Part shown: in pieces, positions 47,802-56,800 of the stretch
Layout of the letters: the number at the start of each line of letters is the position of its first letter
How positions within the stretch are numbered: position 1 is the first letter of the stretch
Origin: Lachnospiraceae bacterium
GTDB taxonomy: Bacteria; Bacillota; Clostridia; Lachnospirales; Lachnospiraceae
DNA length: 64,000 nt
Reading direction: 5' to 3'
NCBI GenBank assembly: GCA_017543445.1
Contig: JAFYGB010000061.1
Location: 1-64,000, forward strand
The notes under the pieces: generated by a model
The model's input: only the letters and a program-made list of their open reading frames with translations
Databases searched by the model: none
What the model was told of the DNA's origin: nothing
Program-made: the position numbers and the translations under genes

Positions 47802-48317
47802 TTATTTCCGGGTAAGCGATCTCAGCATACGAAGCTTCGCCTCACGAAGCTTGCCGACATTGCGACTCGTGAGTAAGAAGCCGATGATCAGCATCCCGAG
47901 GGAGATGCCTAGGGTAATGCCCTGGAGAACATCAAACCAAGGCTTACCTTCCACGTCGAGGAAAAAGGTCACGATAAACGTGATCATGGCGAGACATCCG
48001 AAGAGGAACAGGATGTGAAAGCGCCGTGTGATCTTGAGCTTCTCCTCATTGCTGTATTCCGCGACCATAAGCGCGGTTTCCTTTAATTGTTGATCCACAG
48101 GTTCGTCCTCCGTCTTTCCGGTCAGCATGTCCCGAAGGTCGACATCGTAGAAATCCGCCAGTTCGATCATGAGGTCAATATCCGGCAGGTTCGCGCCGGT
48201 CTCCCACCGCGAAACGCTGCGCCGTGAAACGCCCAGTTTCTCTGCCAGTTCCTCCTGTGTGATGCCCTTATTCTTTCGAACTGTTTTTAAATAGTTTCCG
48301 ATCTTTACCTGATCCAT
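47802..48317 (-). CDS. membrane-tethered XRE regulator
   Basis: 171 residues. N-terminal helix-turn-helix (IGNYLKTVRKNKGITQEELAEKLGVSRRSVSRWETGANLPD, about 6-60), a short linker, then two membrane helices (FHILFLFGCLAMITFIVTFFL and GITLGISLGMLIIGFLL) and a basic tail. Regulators of this kind are common in Clostridia and are held at the membrane. It lies 27 bp after a small membrane protein gene, with which it probably forms an operon. Confidence 0.87.
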   Translation of the reverse strand: MDQVKIGNYLKTVRKNKGITQEELAEKLGVSRRSVSRWETGANLPDIDLMIELADFYDVDLRDMLTGKTEDEPVDQQLKETALMVAEYSNEEKLKITRRFHILFLFGCLAMITFIVTFFLDVEGKPWFDVLQGITLGISLGMLIIGFLLTSRNVGKLREAKLRMLRSLTRK

Positions 48318-48344
48318 AGATGTCTCCTTCGTGACATGAGCGCC

Positions 48345-48536
48345 TTATTTCTGTTCTTCTTTCTTCCTTCTTACGATCCGCCAATACCACTGCGACAGCA
48401 GGGAGGAAGATACCATAAAGCCCAGAGCGACCCATGTGGGTAGATTGATCGCTTCCACGACATCGACCGCGATAAAAATCGCAATACCGAGGATGCAAAA
48501 TACGATGCTTACTGTGATGATGATCTTTTCTTTCAT
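48345..48536 (-). CDS. small two-helix membrane protein
   Basis: 63 residues. Two hydrophobic helices (IIITVSIVFCILGIAIFIAVDVV and WVALGFMVSSSLLSQWYW) and a basic end VRRKKEEQK. TAGGAGAAAACAC before ATG supports translation. It precedes the membrane-tethered XRE gene, and such pairs may form a regulator and its membrane partner. Family not recognised. Confidence 0.7.
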   Translation of the reverse strand: MKEKIIITVSIVFCILGIAIFIAVDVVEAINLPTWVALGFMVSSSLLSQWYWRIVRRKKEEQK

Positions 48537-48887
48537 GTGTTTTCTCCTATTCCGGGTGCTACAGGCACCCTGTCGTTTTCGTTGTGATGCTTCGTGATCA
48601 CACCGTCATTCTAGGAGAAATCCTCGGGCAAATAAAGGACATGTCCTGTCTCAAATGCCCGAAAACACTGGATGAGACACAAGTGTCCCACGCATTTAGG
48701 ATACCACATTTCCCGCGAGAAAAAAAGAGCCACGGAGGCCCCGTATCACGAGGTCCCGTGGCTTTGCTGTTCCAAATGTTTCAAGTGGCCGAATTTTCAT
48801 CTGACTCTTGACATAAGCAATAATTTCAGTTATATTCATATCAGAGCATGTGTTTCGGCTCAAAATTGAATATATGGAGGTATCACT
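48537..48887. other. 351-bp divergent intergenic region with hairpin and promoter
   Basis: No gene is seen. A hairpin AGCCACGG ... CCGTGGCT (48728-48763) has its T-run on the minus side (CTTTTTTTC), so it may be an attenuator or orphan terminator ahead of the small membrane protein gene. The strong plus-strand promoter lies at 48808-48836. Confidence 0.6.
48808..48836 (+). promoter_or_regulatory. sigma-70 promoter of the lipoprotein pair
   Basis: TTGACA (48808-48813), 17-bp spacer, TATATT (48831-48836), 51 bp before the start at 48888. Confidence 0.8.
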
Positions 48888-49160
48888 ATGAAAAAAAGAG
48901 TTATTGTATTACTCGCTATCCTAGCATGTTTACTGGTTGTACAGACAACATTCTATTGGGTGGACAGGGACTCGGAAGAGACAGGCACTTGTTATAAAAC
49001 GCAGGGTGGCCCTGGCGCTGTTGAAGTTTATGGTGATTCACTAGTTAACACCTCATCAAATAGTGAAGACAAAATCTATTATAAAGTAATCTCCAGTCAT
49101 CTTGCAGGATATGGCGGTGTAACAACAGCGTGTCCTCAGCTCCAAACACTCGCGCCTTAA
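48888..49160 (+). CDS. small secreted or anchored protein
   Basis: 90 residues. N-terminal hydrophobic segment (MKKRVIVLLAILACLLVVQTTFYWV) acting as signal or anchor, then a short domain with GTCYKTQGG and a second Cys near the C-terminus (TTACPQL), which may form a disulfide. No family is recognised. TATGGAGGTATCACT before ATG. It is followed after 28 bp by a solute-binding lipoprotein gene in the same unit; both are AT-richer than their surroundings. Confidence 0.7.
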   Translation: MKKRVIVLLAILACLLVVQTTFYWVDRDSEETGTCYKTQGGPGAVEVYGDSLVNTSSNSEDKIYYKVISSHLAGYGGVTTACPQLQTLAP

Positions 49161-49188
49161 TTGCGTAATAATACGAGGAGGAATAGTT

Positions 49189-50661
49189 ATGACAGCTAAG
49201 CGAAAAATACTGACCTTTGTTTGGCTTGGATTATGCTTCGTTCTTATGTCATGCAAAGCGGATGTTCCTCAGCAAACTTCTGCCGATCAACCAGTGAGCA
49301 GTAATATATCCACATCGGACGATGCGATTAATCTTTCTCCTTCACAAGAAGAAAATTCGACAATTCCTACAGAAAGCACTTCAAATATCATAATATCCTC
49401 AAGCAATTCCTCATCTACCCTTAGCGAAGAAGACGATGACGCCTATATCATTTGGGCAAGCAACATTCTTCCTTTTATCACGCCGGAAAGGCAGGATAAA
49501 ATCCAACAATGTATAAATGAAAAGGGCATTGATTGTAAGATTCGGTTTATTACGAATGATGAAGACACCGGTCTCGCATACAAAGCATGGATAGAAGAAC
49601 TGACATCAAATGGCACCTGTCCTGATATTATTCCGTCCGGTTATTGGGGGCACGGCGTCTTTGATGCTGAGAATTATGTTAGAGAAAAGTTTTTTCCCCT
49701 GGATACCTATCTTGACTCGGAAGAAGGTCGTTCCTTATATGAAGCCTTCACCGAGAACGAATGGAAATGTTCCACCATGGATGGTTCGATTTATGCACTG
49801 CCAAATCGAAATGATCCCCCCTACAGTTTTATATTGTACATCCACGTGAATGACCGATATAAAGAGGGATTTGATCGCTTTTTTGACGGAACCTACGATT
49901 CCTTAAAAACGATCCGCGAATTTTACGCAGATGCGAATCTTCACATTTCATTCAATGGAATTGCAATGCCAACCATCACAGGTTTATTAAATTGCCAAAG
50001 AGTTCATATGGCGACATATAAAACCGACACAGGTGAGTTGGTGGATTTGACACGGCAGCCCGAAGCAAGAGTATTTTTTCAAACACTCTATGAAGATTTC
50101 CGAGATGGCATCGTCCGAATAGATCCCGCGCTGGATGCTCGTCCCTCTGCGGACGATCTCGTATGGTGTATTTATGGGCTCCCGGAGGAGAACATCGAGG
50201 GATTTTCCGTGTATCGCTTCAATATGTCACGCCCCACCGTCAAACTATCCGGCTTATTCGGAATAAACTCCTCATCATCCAAAAAAGAAATGGCTTTCAA
50301 AATACTATCTGCTTGTTATTCAGATCCCAAAATCGCCTCACTTCTTTATTGGGGAAGAGAAGACCCGGAAGGATGGATAGCCCACACGAATTATTTAAAC
50401 TCCCAGTCTCCGGATGCTATAGCAGGTTTTTACCCCAAATTAACGCAAGAACAGATCAGTGCTATTTTTGATTATTACAACGACATGAATACGCTCGCTG
50501 CACGTCTGAAAGCCGTAACAAACGGCGGAAAACTCTATGCAAACCCGGAATTCCCCGAGTATCTGGAAGAACTATTTGATCATCCACCCGACTACGGAGA
50601 TGCTATCAACGTGATGAATGAACAGTTACAAGAGTGGATTAAGAATCACTCTCCAACTTAG
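49189..50661 (+). CDS. extracellular solute-binding lipoprotein
   Basis: 490 residues. Lipoprotein signal with lipobox VLMSC (Cys about 22), a long Ser/Thr/Asn/Gln-rich linker to about 85, then a family 1 solute-binding fold: IIWASNILPFITPERQDKI, WIEELTSNGTCPDIIPSGYWGHG, YVREKFFPLDTYL, GSIYALPNRNDPPYSFILYIHVNDRY and the C-terminal EYLEELFDHPPDYGDAINVMNEQLQEWI. It would bind a sugar or oligosaccharide outside the cell, but no permease genes are adjacent, so it is an orphan or serves a distant transporter. GGAGGAATAGTT before ATG. Confidence 0.82.
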   Translation: MTAKRKILTFVWLGLCFVLMSCKADVPQQTSADQPVSSNISTSDDAINLSPSQEENSTIPTESTSNIIISSSNSSSTLSEEDDDAYIIWASNILPFITPERQDKIQQCINEKGIDCKIRFITNDEDTGLAYKAWIEELTSNGTCPDIIPSGYWGHGVFDAENYVREKFFPLDTYLDSEEGRSLYEAFTENEWKCSTMDGSIYALPNRNDPPYSFILYIHVNDRYKEGFDRFFDGTYDSLKTIREFYADANLHISFNGIAMPTITGLLNCQRVHMATYKTDTGELVDLTRQPEARVFFQTLYEDFRDGIVRIDPALDARPSADDLVWCIYGLPEENIEGFSVYRFNMSRPTVKLSGLFGINSSSSKKEMAFKILSACYSDPKIASLLYWGREDPEGWIAHTNYLNSQSPDAIAGFYPKLTQEQISAIFDYYNDMNTLAARLKAVTNGGKLYANPEFPEYLEELFDHPPDYGDAINVMNEQLQEWIKNHSPT

Positions 50662-50684
50662 CTTGACATTATATGTTTACTGCC

Positions 50685-51330
50685 TCATAGCGACGACGAG
50701 CCTGCGGAATTCGCCTGCAACAGTTCGATGTCGTGCTCCGTAAGCACGCCCATTTCAACCAGTTTCCGGCCAATGAACAGGTCGTCCGATGCGCTTCGCA
50801 TTTCCGCCATCACTGCATTTTGTCGCATCTCGATGCTTTTCTCTCTGCTTTGACGGATCGCGTGCTCCAGTTCCGCCACATTATCCAGGACCGGCGATTT
50901 GTACTCCCAACCATTGACCCAGATGGACAATGCCCCCCACAAACTGACTTGGATCTTTGTGATCCGCTCCGTGGGGATCAGCTGCGGCACGCCGCTCCGT
51001 GGGGATCAGCTGCGGCACGCCGCTCCGGTTTCGAATGATCAGGCTGTCCGCGAACAAGATCATTTCCCTGTGGTCATGATCATATCTATACCTCAGTATA
51101 CAAGTGAGGATGTCGAACAGAACCACGAACGCCAGAGCCGGGATACCGAAAGCCAAAATCTCCCAGAGCGGGACGAAGGTTCTTCCCTTCATGACATTAT
51201 GGCCTGCAAAAACCAAAACTACTTCGACGAATGCAAGGACTATCGCCAGAAGATTCGCGATTATTTCTATGTCGCTCCGTTTGCTCTGAACAACAGTGCC
51301 TTCCATACCGTTTTCCTCTCTGGTGGTCAT
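50685..51330 (-). pseudogene. membrane protein gene broken by a 28-bp tandem duplication
   Basis: The gene begins at 51330 (MTTREENGMEGTVVQSKR, overlapping the stop of the upstream gene by four bases) and encodes two helices (LLAIVLAFVEVVLVFAGHNV, ILAFGIPALAFVVLFDILTC) then a cytoplasmic beta segment RNRSGVPQLIPTER. There a 28-bp unit repeated in tandem (50964-51027) shifts the frame into a short wrong end. The second frame (50685-50990) repeats PQLIPTER and continues the true C-terminus ITKIQVSLWGALSIWVNGWEY to ANSAGSSSL. Removing one 28-bp copy gives one frame of about 205 residues. No family is recognised. Confidence 0.85.
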
Positions 51331-52322
51331 TCCTCTTCTTCGTCTTCTTCGGTATCCGTTCCTTCCGGAGCCATCTCTATGGAAGTCTTTTCCTTCGGGG
51401 CATCCCCTGCTACATCCTTTTTCTGAATAATACCGGCTACCGTCAGAGCGGCGCCGACACAAAACAGATAACCGAACGAACTGCGGGAGGTAAAGAAATT
51501 CTTGAAGAAGAAGGTGTTAAACGGAACCACTTCCCCGCTCTGTCGTTGGAAAGCGGACAGATATGAATTCATTTCAACAGAATCACGGGCAATGATACAG
51601 TACACCACCATCGCATATACGATCGCAGCATACATGATCGCACATCCGGCCAATATCATAATGGCGATCTTTTTATCCTTCGCGGTTTTCGGACCACTCT
51701 CATCCACGACAGTTTCGGATAAAGCACTCGAAGCCTGTGTGCTGTTTTTCAGCCATAGCCCCATGAAAACAAGCGCCGCCGCACATATAGTCCAGATAAC
51801 GCAATCGACTGTCACAATTTTATAAGAAAACGGTTCCCACCAAGTTTTATTCATCAAAAGCAGTTCACGTAATGAGATCAACTCATAAACGAACCAAACA
51901 ACGCCGGGGATCAACCAGACCCATGTTGGCAATTTCCGCTTGAAAACCGCCAGAACCAGCAGAATAAAAAGTGCAAAAACCGAAACAAACTGAAGGAACG
52001 AATAGATATCGAACCCCCTATCCTTTACATAGTAGTAAGAAGAGAATTCGATGGTCTTCTTTATACCGATAAAGTCATAGAAGAAGTTCAACGAAAACAA
52101 GCCCACTGCCACCGCCAGAACTACCTTTTTCTCCATAAAGGTCGCAGCCGCGATCGCCAGTACGAGGACCATCAAATAGATAGTGCCCGGCATGATATAA
52201 TCCATAAACTCTTTATTTTCATTCTTCGCATTCAGTGCTGTTAAGAAAAACAGCAGGCAAAAATACACCAACCATAATACCGTGGCGATCGTGGGATATT
52301 TTTTTGCTTTATTCTTGTCCAT
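51327..52322 (-). CDS. multi-pass membrane protein of unknown function
   Basis: 331 residues with about seven to eight predicted helices: IATVLWLVYFCLLFFLTAL, IYLMVLVLAIAAATF, VVLAVAVGLFSLNFFY, FLQFVSVFALFILLVLAVF, VWLIPGVVWFVYELI, CVIWTICAAALVFMGLWL, IMILAGCAIMYAAIVYAMVVY and YLFCVGAALTVAGII. The C-terminus is very acidic (GTDTEEDEEEE). AGAAGGATGAACG before ATG. The next gene starts inside its stop (ATGA) and is broken. The pair may form one membrane complex; there is no hint of substrate. Confidence 0.72.
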   Translation of the reverse strand: MDKNKAKKYPTIATVLWLVYFCLLFFLTALNAKNENKEFMDYIMPGTIYLMVLVLAIAAATFMEKKVVLAVAVGLFSLNFFYDFIGIKKTIEFSSYYYVKDRGFDIYSFLQFVSVFALFILLVLAVFKRKLPTWVWLIPGVVWFVYELISLRELLLMNKTWWEPFSYKIVTVDCVIWTICAAALVFMGLWLKNSTQASSALSETVVDESGPKTAKDKKIAIMILAGCAIMYAAIVYAMVVYCIIARDSVEMNSYLSAFQRQSGEVVPFNTFFFKNFFTSRSSFGYLFCVGAALTVAGIIQKKDVAGDAPKEKTSIEMAPEGTDTEEDEEEE

Positions 52323-52355
52323 CGTTCATCCTTCTCGATCATCCGCCCGGTTCCG

Positions 52356-52481
52356 TTACTCCGGGTCCATGATGCCCAATTCCTCCAAAATCGCATTTTT
52401 CGCTGAATTCTGTTGATATTGTTGTTTGAACCGGTCAAGCATATTTGCTATGGCGTTTTCGTCAGGATGGTTTATGACCAC
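52356..52481 (-). pseudogene. probable 3' gene remnant
   Basis: A 41-codon frame from a GTG without a ribosome site. Its composition is that of real protein: NHPDENAIANMLDRFKQQY, QQNSAKNAILEELGIMDPE, ending TAA 33 bp before the downstream membrane protein start. It reads like the helical C-terminus of a lost gene, or a very small protein. The rest of 52323-52586 is a leader and a terminator. Confidence 0.4.
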
Positions 52482-52515
52482 ACTGTCTTTTCATTAGAAA
52501 ACGCCGCGTACATAA

Positions 52516-52553
52516 AAGCCACGTGCTCTCGCCGAAGTGAGGGCACGTGGCTT
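52516..52553 (-). terminator. terminator after anti-sigma gene of module 2
   Basis: AAGCCACGTGC-CTC / GAG-GCACGTGGCTT stem, followed on the minus strand by TTTATG, 34 bp after the anti-sigma stop. Confidence 0.82.
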
Positions 52554-52586
52554 GAAATCATCATGATAACCGCTATGGCGGTAATA

Positions 52587-53612
52587 TTACTCGACCTGTG
52601 AATGCCAGATCACGGTCTCGCCGGTCACTGTCCCGTCTTCCGGTGCAACTTCCGGGGCGCCGGTCTTTCCGTCCTCCACGAAATCGTAGATGTAGCAATA
52701 TCCCTGGTAGTTCTTCTCCACCTCCTGACGGAAGCGCTGCACGCACTCCTGTCCGATGTAGAAGGCCTTCGGAACGTAATCTGGAACGTTGGTCCACAAC
52801 CAACCATCTTCAGTCAGGGTGATGGCCAGATTATGAACGCCGATCACATTGACATTCGTCGAGATCGACAGCAGTTTCTTACCTTCCGGAAGTTTTGTTT
52901 CGCAGGTGACAGAGGTATCCGCAAACAGGATGTCCCAAACCAGGGACGTCGGGACGTCTTCGTAAACGACTTGGCCTTCTGCGGCGCGTTCGTGCATGTA
53001 TACGAGGCCGGTCGTCAGGGTTTCATGTAAACTCATCGTGTCAATGAATTCCTGCAGGTCTTTTGGTACGAACGTTTGACTGACATAGCCGAAATAGCGG
53101 TCCGGTGCATCGGGAAATGCGATGCAGACGCCGATCTTCGGGGCGATGCCTCGGATCGCATAAATCGCTACCGGAAGCTCATGCGTTTGCTCCGCGTATT
53201 GGTCAGCGCCGCTGACACGGCCGTCGCCGAGCTTCACTCCGACATTTTCCGTGTGGACCAGGATCAGTTTCGTAGTATATTCGGTGCCGTTGTATTCCAC
53301 GACCGAATAGCGCTGCGTATCTTCCATTTCCTCCCAGTGAGGCACGCGGTAGATTTCGGTTTGCTGGGAAGCATTCCGGCCATCCGCATCCTGCGGCGAA
53401 ATGTGTTTTACGATCAGGGTCGGTCCGCTCTGTGAGCCGCCCAGGTGTTTGAACAGGAAGAAGCCGCCGACAAACAGCAGCACGGCCGCGGCCGCACCCA
53501 CTGCAATGGGAAGCCACTTTACCGATTTCTTCGTTACGAACGTTTTCTCCGCTTCTTCTACCAGCTCCGCATCCAGATCCCCGAGTATTTCATAGAATTC
53601 TTCGTTTTTCAT
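52587..53612 (-). CDS. putative anti-sigma factor, module 2
   Basis: 341 residues. A short cytoplasmic N-terminus (MKNEEFYEILGDLDAELVEEAEK) is followed by one membrane helix (WLPIAVGAAAAVLLFVGGFFLF, about 33-54) and an extracellular domain of about 280 residues (SVVEYNGTEYTTKLILV, ICIAFPDAPDRYFGYVSQTF-like, KLLSISTNVNVIGVHNLAITLTEDG). It starts within the stop of the sigma gene (ATGA), as in module 1. The design sigma plus single-pass partner with a large ectodomain indicates transmembrane signalling. The ectodomain is not recognised. No zinc anti-sigma motif. Confidence 0.78.
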   Translation of the reverse strand: MKNEEFYEILGDLDAELVEEAEKTFVTKKSVKWLPIAVGAAAAVLLFVGGFFLFKHLGGSQSGPTLIVKHISPQDADGRNASQQTEIYRVPHWEEMEDTQRYSVVEYNGTEYTTKLILVHTENVGVKLGDGRVSGADQYAEQTHELPVAIYAIRGIAPKIGVCIAFPDAPDRYFGYVSQTFVPKDLQEFIDTMSLHETLTTGLVYMHERAAEGQVVYEDVPTSLVWDILFADTSVTCETKLPEGKKLLSISTNVNVIGVHNLAITLTEDGWLWTNVPDYVPKAFYIGQECVQRFRQEVEKNYQGYCYIYDFVEDGKTGAPEVAPEDGTVTGETVIWHSQVE

Positions 53613-54181
53613 AGGTCATATCCCCTTTCGCTCAAACGCTCATGCAGGGCTTTCCGCAGACGCGCCAGCGTCACGGAAACGCGATTGGGAGTGGTCCGCA
53701 GACGCTTCGCGATCTGTGCCACGCTGTCCGCGTACCAGTATCGGCGCAGGAACATGACTCGCTTTTCCTGAGGAAGTTCCCGCAGGAAGGCTTCGATCTG
53801 CCCCAGCAGTTCCCGACGTTCGTACGCTGCCTCCGGTGACTCCACACCGGCTGCACTCCCGCCCACTACTTCGGACAGTTCGTCCAAAACCAACGGAATC
53901 TCACCGCTTCCTCTCTTCTCCGCATGATAGTGTTTGTAAAGATTAAATGCCAGATTTCGGGTGATCTTAGCCAGGAATGTTCGTAAGATCTTCGGGCGAT
54001 GCGGCGGCATGGAATCCCAAGCCTTCAGATATGTGTCATTAACACATTCCGCGGCATCTTCATCGTCGTTAACGATCTGATAAGCGACGCTATGGCAATA
54101 CGCTCCGTATTTCTCCGCCGTCGCCTCGATCGCCTTTTCGTCGCGATCCCAGTACATTTGAACAATTCTCGCATCTTCCAT
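53609..54181 (-). CDS. ECF-type sigma-70 factor (module 2)
   Basis: 190 residues. Region 2 at about 5-80 (IVQMYWDRDEKAIEATAEKYGAYCHSVAYQIVNDDEDAAECVNDTYLKAWDSMPP) and region 4 at about 128-188 (LPQEKRVMFLRRYWYADSVAQIAKRLRTTPNRVSVTLARLRKAL). It is a close homologue of the module 1 sigma factor (shared KYGxYCHSxA, AKxTRN and MFLRRYWYxxSV segments). Translationally coupled to the anti-sigma gene. A possible ECF promoter lies 50-80 bp upstream. Confidence 0.9.
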   Translation of the reverse strand: MEDARIVQMYWDRDEKAIEATAEKYGAYCHSVAYQIVNDDEDAAECVNDTYLKAWDSMPPHRPKILRTFLAKITRNLAFNLYKHYHAEKRGSGEIPLVLDELSEVVGGSAAGVESPEAAYERRELLGQIEAFLRELPQEKRVMFLRRYWYADSVAQIAKRLRTTPNRVSVTLARLRKALHERLSERGYDL

Positions 54182-54229
54182 GGTTCGGGTCCCCTTATCT
54201 GATCCGGGGTCTTCCTAACCCCTTCACCC

Positions 54230-54260
54230 TATTACACAACATTTCAGAGGAAATCTTACA
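54230..54260 (-). promoter_or_regulatory. candidate autoregulated ECF promoter, module 2
   Basis: Minus-strand TGTAAG (54255-54260), 18-bp spacer, TGTAATA (54230-54236). Shares TGTAAS-xxx-TTCCT with the module 1 promoter. Confidence 0.4.
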
Positions 54261-54341
54261 ACTACCCGGGCGCTGTTCGTACACCAAATCACTGTTCTTT
54301 GCCTGTTTGGTGTACAAAAGCAAGTTCTGCGGCCTCCCGCT

Positions 54342-54788
54342 TCAGAGCGTGTCCGAATCCAAGAGGATCGTGAACGGCCCGTCGTTGATCAAGCTGACCT
54401 TCATGTCGGCTCCGAACTCGCCGCGTGCCACGGGAATGCCTGTCTCGGCGCATTTGCCGAGGACGTATTCGTAGAGGCGGTTCGCCATGTCGGGGGCGCC
54501 CGCGTCGGTGAAGCCGGGGCGGTTGCCGTGGCGACAGTCCGCGTACAGGGTGAACTGCGAGATCACCAGAAGCGAGCCGTTCACGTCACGGACGGACAGG
54601 TTGGTCTTGCCGTTCTCGTCGGCGAAGATCCGCAGGCCCAGGAGTTTCTTCACCATGCGGTCGGCGATCGCTTCCGTGTCGTTCTGCCCGACTCCGACGA
54701 AAACTACCAAGCCGCGGTCGATTGCACCGACCACAGCATTATCGATCTTAACGTCTGCCTTCTGGCAGACCTGAATTACAAAACGCAT
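54342..54788 (-). CDS. dtd: D-aminoacyl-tRNA deacylase
   Basis: 148 residues, the full length of bacterial DTD. Conserved motifs are [17 protein letters not shown] (substrate and active-site Thr region) and [12 protein letters not shown], where the usual NxGPVT motif reads NDGPFT. It removes D-amino acids (and glycine) wrongly attached to tRNA, protecting translation. The variation V to F in the second motif is noted. It lies between the ECF module and the GH43 gene and appears to be separate from both. Confidence 0.93.
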   Translation of the reverse strand: MRFVIQVCQKADVKIDNAVVGAIDRGLVVFVGVGQNDTEAIADRMVKKLLGLRIFADENGKTNLSVRDVNGSLLVISQFTLYADCRHGNRPGFTDAGAPDMANRLYEYVLGKCAETGIPVARGEFGADMKVSLINDGPFTILLDSDTL

Positions 54789-54868
54789 ATCACACCTCTA
54801 AGATTTTTCCCTGCTCCGCCGAAGGCGTTGCAGGGAAAACCATACTTCTCATGTTAAATCTATTCTTC

Positions 54869-55783
54869 TCAGATTCCTTCAACGCCGTCGCACTTCGAGA
54901 TCGTGTCGATGGTGCCGTCGTCGTTGTATTTGAACTCTGCCACACATACGCTGCGGTGGAAGAGGCTTCCGCCGGGCAGTTCGTCGGTGTGGTAGAACAG
55001 GTAGGAGTGTCCCTTGAAATCGCAGAGGCCGGGGTGATTCGTGAAGCAGGGTCCCTCCTCCATCAGGACGCCGCGGTATACCCACGGGCCGGTCGCGGAC
55101 TCGCTCGTCGCGTAGCCGAAATGCTCGTTGCGGCGCTCGCCCTCAGCGAAGCCTGCGAATACCATGTAGTACAGGCCGTTGCGCTTGTAGAACCACGGGC
55201 CCTCGCCATAGGTGGTGCCCGTCATGTGGCTGCCCTTACCGAAGGACTCGACGGTCATCGGCACCTTTACCACGCCGACACTCTGATCGTACGAGATCAT
55301 GTCCTCGTTCAGCAGCACGTAGCGCAGCTCCGGATTTCCGAAGTACAGGTACGCCTGGCCGTCGTCGTCGATGAAAACGGTCGGGTCAATGTCGTTCCAG
55401 TCGCCTTCGTCAACGAGCGGGTAGCCCAGATCCTTAAACGGACCAGTCGGGCTGTCGGACACGCCGACCGCGATCGCCATGCCGCTCTCCTTCTTATGTA
55501 CCGGGCAGTACAGGTAGTACTTTCCGTTGCGGGCAATGCACTGCGGTGCCCACGCGCGGTCGTCCGCCCACTCGATATCATCGAGCGAGAAGATCTTGCC
55601 GTGGTCGGTCCAGTTCACCATGTCCTTCGTGGAATAGCAACGCCAGTCGAACATTGTGTAGAAATCATTGATCAGTTGATCTTCATCGTGTGTGGTATAG
55701 AGATACAGCGTATCGCCGTCAACCATAGGTGCCGGATCGGCTGTGTAAATGGATGTGATGATAGGGTTCTTCCCTTTGCTCAT
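54869..55783 (-). CDS. glycoside hydrolase family 43 protein
   Basis: 304 residues, intracellular (no signal peptide). GH43 five-bladed propeller features: [22 protein letters not shown] with the general base Asp, the pKa-modulating Asp in [12 protein letters not shown] and the general acid Glu in [12 protein letters not shown]. Expected to release arabinose or xylose from arabinoxylan fragments. The start at 55783 (MSKGKNP) has GGGAGG at a good distance; the longer frame to 55810 would overlap the upstream gene. It is followed after 31 bp from the esterase gene, so both form a plant-polysaccharide operon with the genes upstream. Confidence 0.92.
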   Translation of the reverse strand: MSKGKNPIITSIYTADPAPMVDGDTLYLYTTHDEDQLINDFYTMFDWRCYSTKDMVNWTDHGKIFSLDDIEWADDRAWAPQCIARNGKYYLYCPVHKKESGMAIAVGVSDSPTGPFKDLGYPLVDEGDWNDIDPTVFIDDDGQAYLYFGNPELRYVLLNEDMISYDQSVGVVKVPMTVESFGKGSHMTGTTYGEGPWFYKRNGLYYMVFAGFAEGERRNEHFGYATSESATGPWVYRGVLMEEGPCFTNHPGLCDFKGHSYLFYHTDELPGGSLFHRSVCVAEFKYNDDGTIDTISKCDGVEGI

Positions 55784-55814
55784 AATAGTTTTCCTCCCGT
55801 TTAAATGCATTTAA

Positions 55815-56783
55815 TTACCACTGGAATTCGGTTCTTTCCAGGAACATCTGCGCCAGGTCTACCCAGGTCGCGATGTCTTTGAACATCGACGCGTCGACGC
55901 GCGGGAATTTCGGCTGCGGCTTGCTGTCGTCAAACTGCGCCTTCAGCTCCTCGATGCGGCGATCACTCACATTGATCGAGCGACCCTCTTTCACCGCGGC
56001 TACCGCCAGATTCACCTGCTCGAAGGTGTAGGGCTCGCCGTGATTTCCGTCGAAGAAATCCTGCGTCGCCAGGCACATGCCGTGGTTACCGTGCGAGAAA
56101 ATGTGCTCCTCGCAGGGGATCTTCGCGGCGCGCAGGGCGTCGGCAAACAGCGTCGTATTCTGCACCGGCACCAGACCGTCGTTACGCGTGGTCCAGATGA
56201 AGACCGGCGGCGTATTTTCATTGACCGAGCACTCCGCAGAAAAATATGCGACCTCTTCGTCCGTCGGCTCCGGGCCCAGCAGGCAGAGCTTGGAGAACGG
56301 CTCCGTAAACTCGCCGCAGGTGGTGACCGGGTAGCTCAGGACGACCTTATCCGGGCGCGCCGAATAGTCCTTATATTTCGGGTTCGTCTCGACCGCGTCC
56401 GCATGATGGTTCGCCAGCGTTGCGCAAACGTGACCGCCGGCGGAGAAACCGCAGATGTAAACATGCTCCGCCTTCTTCTGCTCGCGGATCACGCGGACCG
56501 CGCGGGCAATGTCGTACAGGGGCTGCTTCTTCAGCGGGAACGCCGTCGTGATATCCGTCGTGTAGGTCAGTACAAATGTGTCGTAACCGCGCTCGTAGAA
56601 CTCCTTCGCAACGATCTCGCCCTCCTGCGGAACGACCATGCAGTACGCGCCGCCTGGTACGACCAGGATGCAGTCGCGACCGCTGTCCTCATGGGAATAC
56701 TCCCGAATGTTCGGCACGAAACCGTACGCCGCAGGGTAGGTGTACTCGCCTTCTTCCCAGATATCATGTCTTTTTGTGTTCAT
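55815..56783 (-). CDS. alpha/beta-hydrolase esterase (acetyl-xylan esterase-like)
   Basis: 322 residues, no signal peptide. Alpha/beta-hydrolase features: oxyanion segment VVPGGAYCMV, nucleophile GFSAGGHVCATLA, acid in TTRNDGLVP, and histidine in SHGNHGMCLATQ. This is the BD-FAE/acetyl-esterase layout. With the GH43 gene just downstream it would deacetylate xylan-derived oligomers in the cytoplasm. The C-terminal about 60 residues (VSDRRIEELKAQFDDS, FKDIATWVDLAQMFLERTEFQW) are an extra helical tail. Confidence 0.85.
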   Translation of the reverse strand: MNTKRHDIWEEGEYTYPAAYGFVPNIREYSHEDSGRDCILVVPGGAYCMVVPQEGEIVAKEFYERGYDTFVLTYTTDITTAFPLKKQPLYDIARAVRVIREQKKAEHVYICGFSAGGHVCATLANHHADAVETNPKYKDYSARPDKVVLSYPVTTCGEFTEPFSKLCLLGPEPTDEEVAYFSAECSVNENTPPVFIWTTRNDGLVPVQNTTLFADALRAAKIPCEEHIFSHGNHGMCLATQDFFDGNHGEPYTFEQVNLAVAAVKEGRSINVSDRRIEELKAQFDDSKPQPKFPRVDASMFKDIATWVDLAQMFLERTEFQW

Positions 56784-56800
56784 GTTTTACCCTCCAACTT

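Noticed and set aside
52241..52438. Minus-strand 65-codon frame overlapping the start of the membrane protein at 52322
   Set aside because: It overlaps a better-supported gene and has no ribosome site; the neighbouring frame at 52356-52481 has the more protein-like composition.
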